Positions 46,500-60,422 are shown, numbered from the stretch's first letter. The stretch is DNA of 64,000 nucleotides from Epiperipatus broadwayi (GCA_028023455.1 JAQFVV010012396.1:11821296-11885295); one strand, 5' to 3'. Notes: generated from the sequence alone by a model not told the origin. Translations and numbers: made by a program.

Positions 46500-48110
46500 A
46501 ACTTTTTTTATTACTAATATAATTTTTAAGGCAATTTTAAGTGGACATTATAATACTTTTATATGTATTTAGCCCCTCTATGAAAGATAGTGTGACTAGT
46601 TCATTCATCAGCACTGCCTGCACATAGTACAGGTTCTAGTTCATATTTCCCTTGCCCACTATACCCTAAAATTTCAAGAATAGAGTATGTTTTGGTGTAC
46701 GTCCACAAGCATGTTCAGCATTATAATTTATTAGCTCCACCATATTTTTTTAATTTAAAGCATATTATCAGTGTCAAGCATAGTTATTTCCTCACTCCAA
46801 TATAGTATTGTTAATAAGTGTCTTATATTACTTAATACTTGTTGCTATCATATTATTTATTAAGCATATCCATATTGATTTTCAATACTGTTTTTGATTA
46901 AGAAAACTGTATAATTTCTCCTGGTAGCCTGAACAAAGGCATATAGGTATATTGTTTTACTTTATAGATACTGATCAGAAATAAAATTTGTTATTTGATA
47001 AATAACATAACTATTGGGTAGTAAATACAACTTATATGATAAAATTGTAGAAATATTTTTTTAAGAAAGGTACACCAATGTATAAAGTTATTAATATTTG
47101 TAAATATAGTATAGTAAGTTTAAGAAATAATAATTATTGTAAATAAATATTTCTGTTATATGGATTATTATATGTTGTAAATAAATTTTTTTATTATTAA
47201 TTAATCATTGCATTAACCCATCTATTTATCAGAAAATCTACTTTAATAGAGTTTGCATTAATATTTTTTTTTAAGAGTACATTTCAATGATCACATAGTG
47301 TTTATACATTCATTTTGTTTAGTAGTGATTTAATTATTTTACCTGCATTCTTTGAAGATAAATGTTATATTATTTGATTCATTTCAAATACACTTATTAT
47401 GTAGTTGGTAGCATAAAAAATGCCCTTACTGTCTTCGTTATTTTGATATTGCTTATTTAAATTTTGCATCAAAAAATATAAGATTTCTATATTTTATGTT
47501 CAGTAGAAGTGAAATAGTTATATTTAAATAATTATAAAATATTTCAAAATGTTTTTCAAGTTACCAATTATATATTACTCAAGTATTTGAGTACTCTGTT
47601 ATTATGTAATTTCATTCCTGCTTTCTTAAAAATATTAAGATTTCAGAATAAATTAAGAGAACTGTCAAATATTTCATGTCTAGCTTAACTAGTAAACCAT
47701 TGTATTTTTTGATAATAAGTTAAAGTATTACCATTTTGTTTCAAGTGCATTTTATTCTGAATTTGAACCCTGAGATCAAGACATTTTTAAACTTGTAAAA
47801 GAACTTATATTTGAGATAAATATATTTTAAGGCATAACATATTTATAATTAAAAAGAACCTATATTTGAGATATTTTAAGAACTAAGATATTTTGAATTA
47901 TAAAAGAACCTTGTATGTTAATAATTACATTTATCCATGGTATTCATAATCTGGTAATTTAAAAATCCATGCTGTTCAGGTAACCTTTGATGTCTAGTCA
48001 ATGCCTTTGTTTGGTCTATGTCCTTGTGACTGATCGATTATGGATTATAGCACCCTCTTTTATCATAAACAATTTATTGATATTATACATGAACAAAATT
48101 ACACATTGTA
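46500..48110. other. AT-rich stretch without recognisable features
   Basis: Plain AT-rich sequence, with a repeated AAAGAACCTATATTTGAGAT-like segment at about 47795-47880. No gene seen; the frame at 47987-48214 runs into the foldback arm and is an artefact. Confidence 0.4.
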
Positions 48111-48214
48111 AAAAAATTTGGTGCTTTTCTCAAGAACTGGATGAGCCACCAGGCGGCGCTGCAGAACCACCAAGAAGCCTGCAATTCATAAATTTTTTTT
48201 TTAATATTCGCTAA

Positions 48215-48480
48215 AAATCACTTAATTTTAGAAATGGTAACACACACACACACACCGCCGCATGAGACAAGTCGGTCAAAATTGCTGAAATTGAAATGTA
48301 AAAAAAAAAAAAGCTAAAAATCGTTTAATTTTAGAAATGGTAACACACACACAAATCGGTCAAAATTGCTGAAATTGAAATGTAAAAAAAAAAAAAATAG
48401 CTAAAAATCACTTAATTTTAGAAATGGTAGACACCCCCCCGCCGCACGACAAATCGGTCCAAAGCGCTGAAATTGAAATG
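48215..48480 (+). repeat. Three tandem units in the left foldback arm
   Basis: Unit core AATTTTAGAAATGGTA plus CGGTCAAAATTGCTGAAATT and GAAATGTA, repeated three times at roughly 100-bp spacing with variable A tracts and CA repeats (48240-48256) between. The right arm holds a single unit (about 51585-51655), so the expansion or loss happened after the arms formed. Confidence 0.8.
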
Positions 48481-49687
48481 TATAATTGAGGAAAAAAACT
48501 ATAATAAAAACCTACCAAATTAAACAAAAACATACTAAATGTCAAAGCGATTTAAAAAAGAATCACTCTTCAGTTATCTAACTAACAGATAATAATTCAA
48601 ACCTCGTAGTAACCTGTAATAGCGTATTAGTTTATATCAAAAATTATTGCAAATAAAAAATCGCACATATATAAAATCAACAAAACAGAAGTAAAATAAT
48701 CAGAATAGAAAATTAAAATTTAAAACAAAAGTTGATTATAACATCTGAGGCAATAATGTTTATAAATCCCCCTCCCCTCCCGCACAAAGGGTTCAATAAA
48801 AAATAAGTAAAGTGCAAATTATGAATGCTATTTTTAAAATCCTATGAAATAAATGAGAAAAAAATATATAATAAAAGCCTACGACATTAAACAAAAACAT
48901 ACTAAATCTCAAAGCGATTTAAAAATAAAAGTATTTATAAAATGTAAAAATAACAGCACGAAAAATTGCGGGAAATGTCTTAAAAAAGAATCAGTCTCAG
49001 TTATCTAACTAACAGATATAATAATCTTTTATTAATAAAGGTTCTTTTTGAAAGTACATATTAAGTAATAAATGTTCCTATTAATCTATAATAGCGTCAT
49101 TAGAGTTTAAATTCAGTTAATATGTTACTCTATTACTAGTTTATATCAAAATTATTGTAAGTACTCGGATTAAGTCGCACATATATAAAATCAACAAAAT
49201 ATACATAAAATAATCAGAATAGAAAATACAATTTGAAAGTAATTTACCAATTTCCCTGGGGAGTGAGTTCATCTTTCAGCAGGTCATTGAATTTTTTCAT
49301 CCTTACATATATAGATACAAGTATATATGAGCCTGTGTATTTCATCTATCCTTACAAAATGAAACTTGGGCATTGTAGATCGCTCCATTAGTGACAAAAT
49401 ATATATATATTATATTTGATCGCGTTTTCTTTCACTTAAAGTTTTTTATTTTTAAAATAACTTAAACACAATTTAGAAACAAAAAATAGCTAAACATTTT
49501 TGGTACTATATGTAGTATAAAGAAATTTCCAGAACTCGGGTCACGTGACTGATTGATGTTGCAAGTTTTATCGCGGGAAATTGATCTCTACGTTTTTAAA
49601 ATCAACAAGTGTATTTTTTTTTTACAAAAGCACCCTATTTTTTTAAAAAATGGAAAATAATACTTTTTCTTGTTTTAAATTATAAAT

Positions 49688-49960
49688 CAATAATATCAAC
49701 AAATTAAAAATCCTTTTTCTTTTCAAAAACTTTATTTTCTTGTATCAATACTAAACATATATTTATAAGTTGTGAGTGGAGGGAGTTTGAAGATAGTAAA
49801 TGTAACAATTTATATAATATAAAACTCCAACATTTCAACTGTTTTTATCTTCTTACAGTTATTTTTGGAGTTTTATATTATATAAATATGTTCAGTATTG
49901 ATATAAGAAAATAAAGTTTTTGAAAAGGAGAAGGATTTTTAATTTGTTGATATTATTGGA
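49688..49960. repeat. Nested hairpin in the foldback spacer
   Basis: CAATAATATCAACAAATT with AAAAATCCTTTTTCTTTTCA on the left pairs with TGAAAAGGAGAAGGATTTTT and AATTTGTTGATATTATTG on the right. Inside it a second hairpin pairs TTTATATAATATAAAACTCC (49810-49829) with GGAGTTTTATATTATATAAA (49867-49886). The structure is therefore inverted repeat within inverted repeat. Confidence 0.8.
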
Positions 49961-51769
49961 GAACATATATATTTTAAAAGAAAAAGTGATTGTACATTTG
50001 CAGTGTTATAATATATGATTATAAATCAAATAATTTATATATATGCATTTTCTCAAAATATTGATCCATCAAGCTTTCTGGGGTTTTTTGGGAGGGACTT
50101 CCTCCATTATTATTTTTTATTTGGCTTTGGGATGAAAGGAAGTAAAACGAAAACATTACTGTTCTATTTAGTTTGTGCTTTAATGAAGACAAAACTTATT
50201 ATTGTTTGAAAAAAATTCGAATGAAAACTGATATACACATTCCATTCCATAAGTTTTAAAGTTTATACAGCTTTTTATGGACACACATGCACCCAACAAA
50301 TTACAATTAAAACAACTAATAAACAGACATTTAATCAAAAACTGACACGCAAACAAATGAAGGCAAAAGACTAATGATTTCTTTAGGTTATGTGTTTATT
50401 TATAATAAATAAATAAAACAAACACAAATTCAAGTTAAACCAAGACCTTGATATAAACACAAAAAAAACTAAGACCTTGTTGCAAAACCAATTAGTCACG
50501 TGACCCCGAGTTCTGGAAATTTCTTTATACTACATATAGTACCAAAAATGTTTAGCTATTTTTTCAGTTTCTAAATTGTGCGTAAGTTATTTTAAAAATA
50601 AAAAACTTTAAGTGAAAGAAAACGTGATCAATAGACGGGAAAATATAATATACATATATACATATTTGTCACTAATGGAGCGATCTACAATGCCCAAGTT
50701 TCATTTTGTAAGGATAGATGAAATACACAGGCTCATATATACCTGTATCTATATATGTAAGGATGAAAAAATTCAACGACCTGCTGAAAGATGAACTCAC
50801 TCCCCAGGGAAATTGGTAAATTACTTTCAAATTGTATTTTCTATTCTGATTATTTTATGTATATTTTGTTGATTTTATATATGTGCGACTTAATCCGAGT
50901 ACTTGCAATAATTTTGATATAAACTAGTAATAGAGTAACATATTAACTGAATTTAAACTCTAATGACGCTATTATAGATTAATAGGAACATTGATTACTT
51001 AATATGTACTTTCAAAAAGAACCTTTATTAATAAAAGATTATTATATCTGTTAGTTAGATAACTGAGACTGATTCTTTTTTAAGACATTTCCCGCAATTT
51101 TTCGTGCTGTTATTTTTACATTTTATAAATACTTTTATTTTTTAAATCGCTTTGAGATTTAGTATGTTTTTGTTTAATGTCATAGGCTTTTATTATATAT
51201 TTTTTTCTCATTTATTTCATAGGATTTTAAAAATAGCATTCATAATTTGCACTTTACTTATTTTTCATTGAACCCTTTGTGTGGGAGGGGGATTTATAAA
51301 CATTATTTGCCTCAGATGTTATAATCAACTTTTGTTTTAAATTTCAATTTTCTATTCTGATTATTTTATTTCTGTTTTGTTGATTTTATATATGTGCGAT
51401 TTTTTATTTGCAATAATTTTTGATATAAACTAATACACTATTACAGGTTGCTACGAGGTTTGAATTATTATCTGTTAGTTAGATAACTGAAGAGTGATTC
51501 TTTTTTAAATCGCTTTGACATTTAGTATGTTTTTGTTTAATTTGGTAGGTTTTTATTATAGTTTTTTTCCTCAATTATACATTTCAATTTCAGCGCTTTT
51601 GACCGATTTGTCGTGCGGCGGGGGGGGGGTCTACCATTTCTAAAAGTAAGCGATTTTTAGCGAATATTAAAAAAAAAATTATGAATTGCAGGCTTCTTGG
51701 TGGTTCTGCAGCGCTGCCTGGTGGCTCATCCAGTTCTTCAGAAAAGCACCAAAAATTGTAATTGATGCA

Positions 51770-53020
51770 CTGGTCTACATTGACTGTAAATGCAAATCTG
51801 TAATGGCCTATAACTGTTGTTTTGTTAAGAAAGAGAAACTATCACTTTTTCTCAAATTTCTATAATTTGCTTAACACTTTATATGATCTTCAGGGGTCAT
51901 AACTTTTTCTAAAAAAATTGTTTTAGAGATCAAAATATTAGCTTCTGAAAATGTATCCACTATATTTTTGATCACATATGTATACTAAATAAACTTGATT
52001 AGTTAGATCATTAATAAGAGCTGATAGATGAAGAGATAAAGATTGTTGAATCCATTTCTAATTGAAAAGCGATTGGGAAACATAATTTGGCTAATCAAAT
52101 AGAACTAAAATCCATTAGCTGTCAATTTAGTATTCAAATATTATTTGATTTCCTATGTAAATGAATATATATTTATATTCATGAATTTTGTTGCAAAATA
52201 CTTTGTTTTTAAAATTCTAAAATTATGCATAGTATTTACCACTTTGGAATGTGTCTATGAAGTATTATCTTCAAATATTGTTTTGACAACCAATGTTATA
52301 TACGCTATCTGAAAAAAACGAGTGTGATACCAACAGATTTTTTAAAATGTTCAATACACAATTTTTTTTTATATAATTTGAAATAAATTCCATAGGCTAT
52401 TCCAGCTGATCAATTTTGATTTTTTTTTCTTACTTAAAAATGAATTTAATTTTACATTTTGTTAATACTAAATTAATTATCAGAAACTGACTAGGAACTT
52501 GAATGTTATTATGTAATATGAAAAATCGTTTTCATGATAACTCTATTGTTTAGAACTATTTTTAGCTTTATTTCTAAAAGTAGAGTTTATGTGTGTGTGT
52601 GCAAAAAAAAAAACAGTAATATTTTCACAAAATTACACAAATTTTAATAATAAACATCATAATTAAAAAAACTGTTTTAAAATCAAATAATTTGAAAATA
52701 AAAAATAGTTAATTTTATATTCAAAAAGCTAAGTTATAGAATGCCTGTTCTTAACCAAATCTCCACATTAAGAAGCCGAATGACAAAATCAAAATCAGCT
52801 TGGATGTTGGTTTGCTGTTACTTACTGCTTTCTAAACACAATTTATTCTACTACATTTAGCACTAAATCTTGAAATTATGAGTTAACTTTTTTAATCAAT
52901 ACTTATTACATTGGGTTGTACAGTATCTGGTACTGTTATCACAGATACCAAAATTCATGGGTAATAATGAACAGTATTATATGAATTTTTAACACAAATA
53001 TATGTATAATTAACCCATCC
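51770..53020. other. AT-rich stretch without recognisable features
   Basis: A short GT run at 52591-52601 and A/T tracts only. No repeat or coding-like region recognised. Confidence 0.4.
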
Positions 53021-53024
53021 ATTC

Positions 53025-53395
53025 ATTGTACTGAATGTTTACTATAGTAAATAGAGGGATTTGATCTTAAGATTTTCATCCTCCACTCCGTCTTAAACAA
53101 CCGATGCACATGACCACATACATGTGAAAAAGATAAATGATCCCTAATATACATATTTCATGCAAAACCAGCATTCATCATTGGGCCAGATCATAATCTC
53201 CCACATGCACATATATATATAGGTCAAGCACTTATTGTATATAAGTGTGGGAGATTATGATTTGGCCCAACTGATGAGTGCTAGATCTGCAAGAAATATA
53301 TATTTATTGGGGGATCATTTATCATTTTCACATGAATGTGGTCATGTGTATTGGTTATTTGAGATAGAGTGAATGAATATAGACAAAAAAAAAAA
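53025..53395. mobile_element. Foldback MITE, family A, uninterrupted copy
   Basis: Left arm: ACATACATGTGAAAAAGATA, AAACCAGCATTCATCATTGG and CATAATCTCCCACA. Right arm: TGTGGGAGATTATGATTTGG, CTGATGAGTGCTAG, GGGGGATCATTTATCATTTT and CACATGAATGTGGTCATGTG. The inverted repeat turns around a TATATATA loop at 53207-53220. It lacks the SINE present in copy 1 and so shows the empty state of the family. Confidence 0.7.
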
Positions 53396-53399
53396 ATAT

Positions 53400-55600
53400 G
53401 CGTGTGTAAATCCTCAATATGTACATATTGTAAATGTGTAAACTAAAAAAATTAAAGTGTAATAAAATATTTTTTTTATTAATTTCTAATTTCTTAATTA
53501 TTTTTTTTTAATCACCAATAAGGAAAGGCTATGGAATATTTTTTCAAATGTACAGAACGATTTACAATTAATAGTATTCAACTACTATCATGATTCCTTT
53601 TTTTCAAACTTAACCTGGAGACTATAATATTTCTCTTGAACTTAAGTATGACACCAAAAATTATAAAATAATAATTGTGTTGAAAAATAAAATATGAAAA
53701 AAACATCAAAACTTTCCTTATATATAAAATTGATAATATATTATATGAATTATTTTACTATTACGTTGTTATTAAAAAAACTGTCCAATTTAAAGTTTTA
53801 TTGTGTACATAAAAACTAATCGTACTTCACTTATATATATAATTAATTATTTTTGCCATAAATAATTTTTATTTCCTTTTATTTTTATTATAATTTTATA
53901 AAATTAAAAAAAAAAAAAATCAGTCAACATTTTTTTTTTTACTATTTATAATAATTATATACTTGTTATATTTATTCTTCCGAAAAAAAATTAAAAGAGT
54001 CAATAAATCATGGAATCAAATGTTTACAGAAATAAAAAATCTTCAGCATCCATAACGAAGAAGCCATTATTTTTTCAATCTTTTTTTTTTTTACTTCAGC
54101 ATCCATAACGAAGAATGCCATTATTTTTTCAATCATTTTTTTTTATCGGTCATTGCATCTGATAGGAACAGAATTAAATGAGATCTTTACTTTTTTCACA
54201 TTAGAAAAGTTAGATATTCAATTAGTGACCAAATTGGTTATGGATTCAGCTAAGTGCTAACGGGAAAAAATTAAAGTCCTAAATTTATTCAGAAATCCTG
54301 TAATTTAGAAAAATTTCTGTTTCATTCTAATTCATGCTGCACTATTAAGTCAATCATGGGATATAGTGATGGAAGAAAAAACTCAAGCTCTAGTGTCTCT
54401 CCATACTCCTTTAATTAAAAATGCACAGACATAAAAAATATAAACTGGTGCTCTTCTGATAAATTCTGAAAAAAATATTTCAAATCCAAATTGCAACTAT
54501 ATTTTTATATATAGTTTTTATGCACGTACAATAATAATAGAAATAATGAAGAGTATAGGCGATCTCGTGGTAAATTGAAAATTAATATTAGTAAAGTAGA
54601 AAGATTGAAAGAGTAAATAAAAGAATTATTTTCGGAGAAAATTTTTAAGGTAGAAGAAAAATTGGGTAAGACATATACTTCAAAGCATGGAATTATAGAT
54701 CAAAAACTACAATGGGGGCGGGGATAGATGAGGAAAAATGACTAATAACTTTAAGAAAAGGAATAGTTGTGAGAAATTTAAAAACTACTGAGAAACTAGT
54801 ATGGTTGATTGTGCAAAACCAATTTTTGACAGTAAATTAATAATGATGGTGAGGAGAATAAAATATCAGTTAAAAGTTTTATGTTAAAGTCATTGTTAAT
54901 AGAATATATAATACATTTTATGAACATGAAAATACACATTAATAAATAAATAACAATAATAATTATAGAAAATAAAAAAAACATTTTGCTTTATATATGA
55001 ATATAAAAGGTAAAACAGATATAAACAGTCTACCGCTCGCTGAAGTTCTTTACAGCTTCCTTAACATAGACAGTGAAAAAACATTTCTTACCAAGCTAAT
55101 CAACTGCTAGTTTACGAGTGTTTTATGGCTTTTTTTATTTTATTTTACCCTCTAAATGAAATCATCTATTAATTAATTTATTCATATGTGAACTCCAAGT
55201 CATGGGTATGGCAAAATAATATATCCACAATAAACATAAGAAATAAAAACACATTAGAAATAAATTTAAAAAAATATATTTTAAGGGTGCATTTGACTTT
55301 GAATGAATTAAATATATATATAAAGTGTAGTCGGCGTAAATAAAAGTATTATCCAGGTTGTTCTCACATATAAACTGTAGTTTTCAGACATATCACACAA
55401 TCAATTGACATTCTGGTAAAAGAAAAAAATTGAACAATGAAAATATTTATTAGCAAATTCATTGATGGTTTGAAAATAACAAAAATGAGTTTAGATAAAA
55501 TAGCACTGAAATTAGTCATTCTCAAGTAATATTAATTACTAAATGAACAACTGACTAAATATAACAGTTACTCATAAATGAGTATGACCTTTCCAACTCC
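53400..55600. other. AT-rich stretch with a short tandem duplication
   Basis: At 54040-54140 the segment CTTCAGCATCCATAACGAAG with CCATTATTTTTTCAATC occurs twice at about 58-bp spacing. The rest is plain. The frame at 54796-54984 is Ile/Leu-rich and has no motif. Confidence 0.45.
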
Positions 55601-55604
55601 AAGG

Positions 55605-56085
55605 AAAGAAAAAAAAAACTGCTCTAGAAATTAGTTTTGCAAAGTAATCTGCAAACCACAAGTACATAAACATATAGAACATGCTAGTCCATTTTTCTGG
55701 TTGATATTTTGTGAAACTGCTTTAAAATTTTCAGTAGAAAATTTTTCTTTCTAAAATAATTCAACAACATGACTTATTGTAGCTCTGCCATATCTTATCA
55801 GTCCTTACACTTCTTTAGAATGTCTTTGAAATAATCTTTAGAATGTAGACAAGATTTATCTCTTCCATAAAAAACATGTTCAAATACCATTTTAGAATTA
55901 GTTTTGCATTATTCACTCATTTCACATGTCCAATCCAATGAAGATGAGATTTTACAATCACGAACTCTATAGTATCCCATCAGCAAGGCAAAAAACATAT
56001 TGTTTTATGATCTTGCCATTATATTTTTTAAAACTTTCTGAGACAGTCTTAGATGAAACTTTTCTAATGTCAGCCTACATGCTTA
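55605..56085 (-). mobile_element. LINE 3'-end fragment, subfamily L (copy 3)
   Basis: The best-preserved of three. Minus-strand peptide pieces include W-D-T-I-E-F-V-I-V-K-S-H-L-H-W-I-G-H (56000-55930 region), similar to the L-R-W-x-G-H-V segment near the end of many LINE polyproteins, then L-K-I-I-S-K and a basic tail. It is 5'-truncated and carries stops. Confidence 0.5.
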
Positions 56086-56089
56086 CATT

Positions 56090-58580
56090 TTAGTATTTTT
56101 AATGCTGAATATGGTTACATTTCACAAATTTGAAGTATATTGGATAATAAAGTGGCTGATCATTTCCAATGATTAGCCATCTTAAGACCTTTTGAATAAT
56201 AAACCATTTAACTATATATATATTAAAATAAACAAATAGAGGCTGGAAATATATTATTTCTGATACCTTTTTTTCTTCTTAAGTAATAATTTTGTTTTAA
56301 TTGATAAATTATCCCAATAATAAATCTTCTAGTTTTTTTTTTCCTTTTTTAGTCCTTTGTATAAGTGACAAAATGAAAAAATTCCAAATTATGTATATGG
56401 AAGTGCCTATATGTTTTCCTATAGCATGTATTGTTATATAATAAAGTACATCATTTATTTTCGGACACAAAAAGACAAAGGTAAATAAACTTGAAATAAA
56501 TATAAATGCAAAGTTATAATCCTCAAATATAATTCTAACTCATAGCAGATATTGTATATAATAGGTCACACCCTATTAATAATTAATATATCCTTACCGG
56601 TATTAAGAATTTTTTGCCATGTTTGATTATTCAATTAAGATCAAAAAATGTATTATTGATATAGTTTCCTCTACAACACATTTAAATGTCTGTAACAAAC
56701 AATTACTATTTTATAATAAACATAGTCCAATTATACTTTCACACAAGTTTTTTTTTTTCTTTTGAAGTTAAGTTTAAAATGGAAATACTATCTAATGGTT
56801 CAGCAATGGTTTTTAGCTTTATGTTGACTTGAATTACAACAGTTTTTCACATTTTATTTATTTATCTCTCATTTATGTAGTGTTTACTGTATGGAATATG
56901 TAAATGTTTCATGAGTAGATATTTGACATGTCTTACTCAAATAAATTATCTCATTCATAAATAAATATATCAAACTTAATCCAATTAAATGTCATATGCA
57001 TTGGTTCTTATAAACAATGTACATATCAAATAACATTTATTAGATCAAAAATAAATATATATTAAGCAACTCAATACAAAGGATAATTAAAAGAAAATCT
57101 TTGCATATCCAAGATATTTAAATAAAAATAAGCTGTATTCGTTGTAATATTTTCTTTATATTTTTACTTAATTTTTTTTTATAGTGATGTAATAACATGA
57201 CACGTCGATTTTACTAAACAATATTTGTTTAGTTTTTTTTTTTTCTATCATTTTATTTTTAGCAAACTTTCCTATTTGTTTTTTGTTGTTGATGTTGTTG
57301 TTTATAAATAATACATATATATTAATAGAATGCCTTAACATTCAACAAAATTGCAAGAGAACACTTTGCAATTTAATGCTTTTTAGACTTTATTATTTTA
57401 GCATGAGTTAATTTAGTTAAGGCAACGTTTTTTATTTAATTTTGAATACACACACACTTTAAATAAAATAAATGCAGCACAGTAAATAAATTAGCAAGAA
57501 AAAATTTAAATGAGTACATGAAAATTAACAAGATTAAGCAGCAGTGACTGCTATAGTCTATTTTTTCCATTAATTTATTTTATTAAAAAAATACCTGAAA
57601 ACTTTTTTAAAAAGAGTTAAAAATGGAAGGAAATTATCTCTCAATCAGACAATATGAACTTTGCAACTCTAAGTTTTTAAAAATAAATTTTAAAGAAAAA
57701 AATTGATAAAACTAAATCAGCTGATATGAAGTTTGCAACTCTTAAGATTTTAGAATAAATTTAAAAAAAAAAAAAATAGTGAACCTAATCAGTAAATTAA
57801 CAATATGTATGGAATGTATGCATTAAAATTAAGTTATTATTTCCATTAAAAATCTGTTTAAATTTCCAGAAGAATGTGAGTGCTTTAAACACTTGAAAAG
57901 TTTAAAATTGGTGAAGGGAGATAAAATTATACAATTGAATTATTCTTGGTTTAACTAATACAGAATGACTTGGAAATGTGCCAGATTAATGAAATTGCAT
58001 CTGTATATATATTTTATTAAAATTGTTTTATTTTTATTTGTAATTTTCTCATCACTATTTTATATACAATCAAAAAAACTTTAATAAGAAAAAATTAAAA
58101 CGTATTAAATATTTTAAAATAAAAAAAAAAACTGTTCCTTACTCAGGTGCCGAGTTATGGCAGAAATTGATGAAATTTCCAAAAACTCATATTTATAATA
58201 ATGATATATATATATATAAAGTGAAAAATGCAGTATATGATTAGTTTTATGTACTATGCAAAAATTTGATTCTTCTAAAGAATAAATTGAATGTATACCA
58301 TTTATTACTCTTATTATTATGATGTTCCAACTGTATTGCACCTTCCACCAACAAGGTGATGAATGTTATTATATATATAAAAAAAACCATTATAGAGGAG
58401 CTTTAAGAATTGACATATGACAAGATTAAAAGTCCAATTAATAAAAAACAAAACAATAAAATTTAAAATATATAAGTAGAGCTGGAATGATGGTAGATAA
58501 GAAAATTAATATAACAATCAATAGCTATTTGAATTAATGAATTTTTTTTAAAAAAAATCCAAATGGAAGATAATTTACAG
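56090..58580. other. AT-rich stretch with a tandem duplication
   Basis: At 57645-57775 the segment TATGAACTTTGCAACTCTAA and its variant TATGAAGTTTGCAACTCTTA mark two units about 78 bp apart. Otherwise no gene or repeat recognised. The minus-strand frame 58114-58341 has no motif. Confidence 0.4.
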
Positions 58581-58589
58581 TTATCACAT

Positions 58590-58870
58590 TTGTTTGTGCA
58601 ATCTCATTTCTTAATGATCTCAATGACTCGGGCTGATTTTTCTTTGGGGAAGAGCATTATATCTGGAGAGGATCTTGTATATGAAAATCTATATTGACTT
58701 GTATCCATAGCATGGAGTGAAAGTATTAATGATGAAGGTTACCTCACTGCATAAGCATTTCATCTCTTCTAGTTCTGATGTGATGATTGTTCATACCCAC
58801 GTAAGAGGCTCCACAAACTCCATATGGGATTTCATAAACCCCATGGGTCTCAAGATGAATTAAGTCCTTA
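58590..58870 (-). pseudogene. Penelope-like GIY-YIG endonuclease fragment
   Basis: On the minus strand from about 58865 the reading is D-L-I-H-L-E-T-H-G-V-Y-E-I-P-Y-G-V-C-G-A-S-Y-V-G-M, followed by I-R-T-R-R-D-E-M. This carries the G-V-Y and Y-V-G halves of a GIY-YIG nuclease with the spacing and Cys typical of Penelope-like elements (G-V-Y-x-I-P-C-G-x-C-x-x-S-Y-V-G). After a stop and frame change, M-D-T-S-Q-Y-R-F-S-Y-T-R and K-E-K-S-A-R-V-I-E-I-I-K continue the domain's helical end. The reverse transcriptase expected upstream (above 58870 on this strand) is not visible. Only a short dead fragment. Confidence 0.65.
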
Positions 58871-58879
58871 GAGTTAGAA

Positions 58880-60415
58880 TGTTATCACTTTTTTGGTTAG
58901 TGACATTGTTTTTATTTTTATAGCATTTCTAATAGTTTTATATGTTTGATTCCATTATATAAGGTATTATTTAATTTAATTCTTCTAGGTATGATTTATT
59001 TGAAGGGTTATTTGATTTAGTAAACACATATATATATATATGTGTGTGCGTGTGTGTTTATATTAAGAAGATAAACATTTTATCTATCCATTGACTGCAC
59101 ATTACTATATCAAATATAATGAGATTGGCCTGGGTAACTGTATTTCACATATATGTGTATGACAATATAATCATCTCATGATTACATTCTAAAAACAATG
59201 TACATATGTTCAATTTTAATTCTTCAGCTAACTTAATATGTAATTATAAAATAAATCACATAGTTGATTTTTAAGTTACTAATGATAATCAAAATAAGTA
59301 CTCTGCACAATTCTAACATTTTATTATAAAATTCTTCCAGAGTACTGAGTAAATTTTCAGAAACATCATCTAACTCAAAAATACTGGGAAAAGATATAAT
59401 CTGTAAAAAATAGTTTTAATTTTGAACTGAACTCAATAAAGACCATATCTTATGAATAACTCAAACATTGAGAATAAGGTTGTATACATCTCTATATCTG
59501 AGAATAAATTAGAATAACTAGCCAACAATATTCATGTGAATAACACATTTTATAGAATTTGAATGTATACACATCTGTCAGATAATTATTTGACATATTG
59601 TTAAACACAAGTTTATTTTTAATTAATTTTATTCCTGTCCACCAATATCTGTGGAATTATTATATATTAAATTATGGTTATGGCAGTATCTGACAGATGA
59701 GTTTAATTCACTCAGCTGATAAAAAAAAAATCAATATTAAATATATATATACATTTCCTCTTCTTGTGCAATTTCATGATTTATTCCTTCAAAAAGTAAG
59801 AACACTTTTTCACAAAATAATAATAAACTACATTATATCTATAACACAAAATATGCTTGGAAATTTATAAATAGTTAATATTTCATAATGAGGCCTTTTT
59901 AAAGTGAAATTCTTAAACTACTATTTACACACTTAATGTGCATAACTTATTAGATGTTTATTTTTTTATAATATTTTATTAGTAATATTTATATTGGTCA
60001 GCAACAGCATAGGATTATGTTGATCCTAATCACAATCAATAGTTAACTTATTATTGCAAATTGTAAAAAAAAAAAAAATATTTACTTAAATTGTGTCTAA
60101 ACAGAATATATTCATATAATCAAAAGAGTTCATATCAACTTCACCAAATAATCATAATATATATGTAATTGCATTGTGGTTTAGCACAATGAGAATGGTA
60201 GACTAAAAAGCTTAAAAGTTTCCTAAATCATTGCTCAGATGAGGAGAAAAAACTTGTTTAATCACTTGAATAAAATTCTTATGCTTAACCATCTCTTTAT
60301 TCTTAAATAATAATTTTATTTAGGCTAAACAAGGTTACATTGTCTCAAAACATACATAGATCACCATGCATTATAATTGCATATTAGATAAATCTTGTAT
60401 AGTTCATATGGTTTG
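58880..60415. other. AT-rich stretch without recognisable features
   Basis: TATATATA and TGTGTGTG microsatellites near 59028-59056; otherwise no repeat or coding-like segment recognised. Confidence 0.4.
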
Positions 60416-60422
60416 AAGCTGA

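Larger units (their letters stand above)
48115..51755. mobile_element. 3.6-kb foldback element with long inverted arms
   Basis: The left arm (48115 to about 49566) and right arm (about 50487 to 51755) are inverted copies. TGGTGCTTTTCTCAAGAACT at 48118 pairs with AGTTCTTCAGAAAAGCACCA at 51732-51751. TCGGTCAAAATTGC pairs with the AGCGCTTTTGACCGA region near 51595, and TTTCCAGAACTCGGGTCACG near 49525 pairs with CGTGACCCCGAGTTCTGGAA near 50498. The ends are GC-rich (GAGCCACCAGGCGGCGCTGC). No transposase was recognised in the arms or spacer, so it is non-autonomous or of an unrecognised type. Confidence 0.85.

Noticed and set aside
48215-48480. Regularly spaced repeats considered as a CRISPR-like array
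   Set aside because: Only three units, with A-tract and CA-repeat spacers, inside a eukaryotic foldback element.
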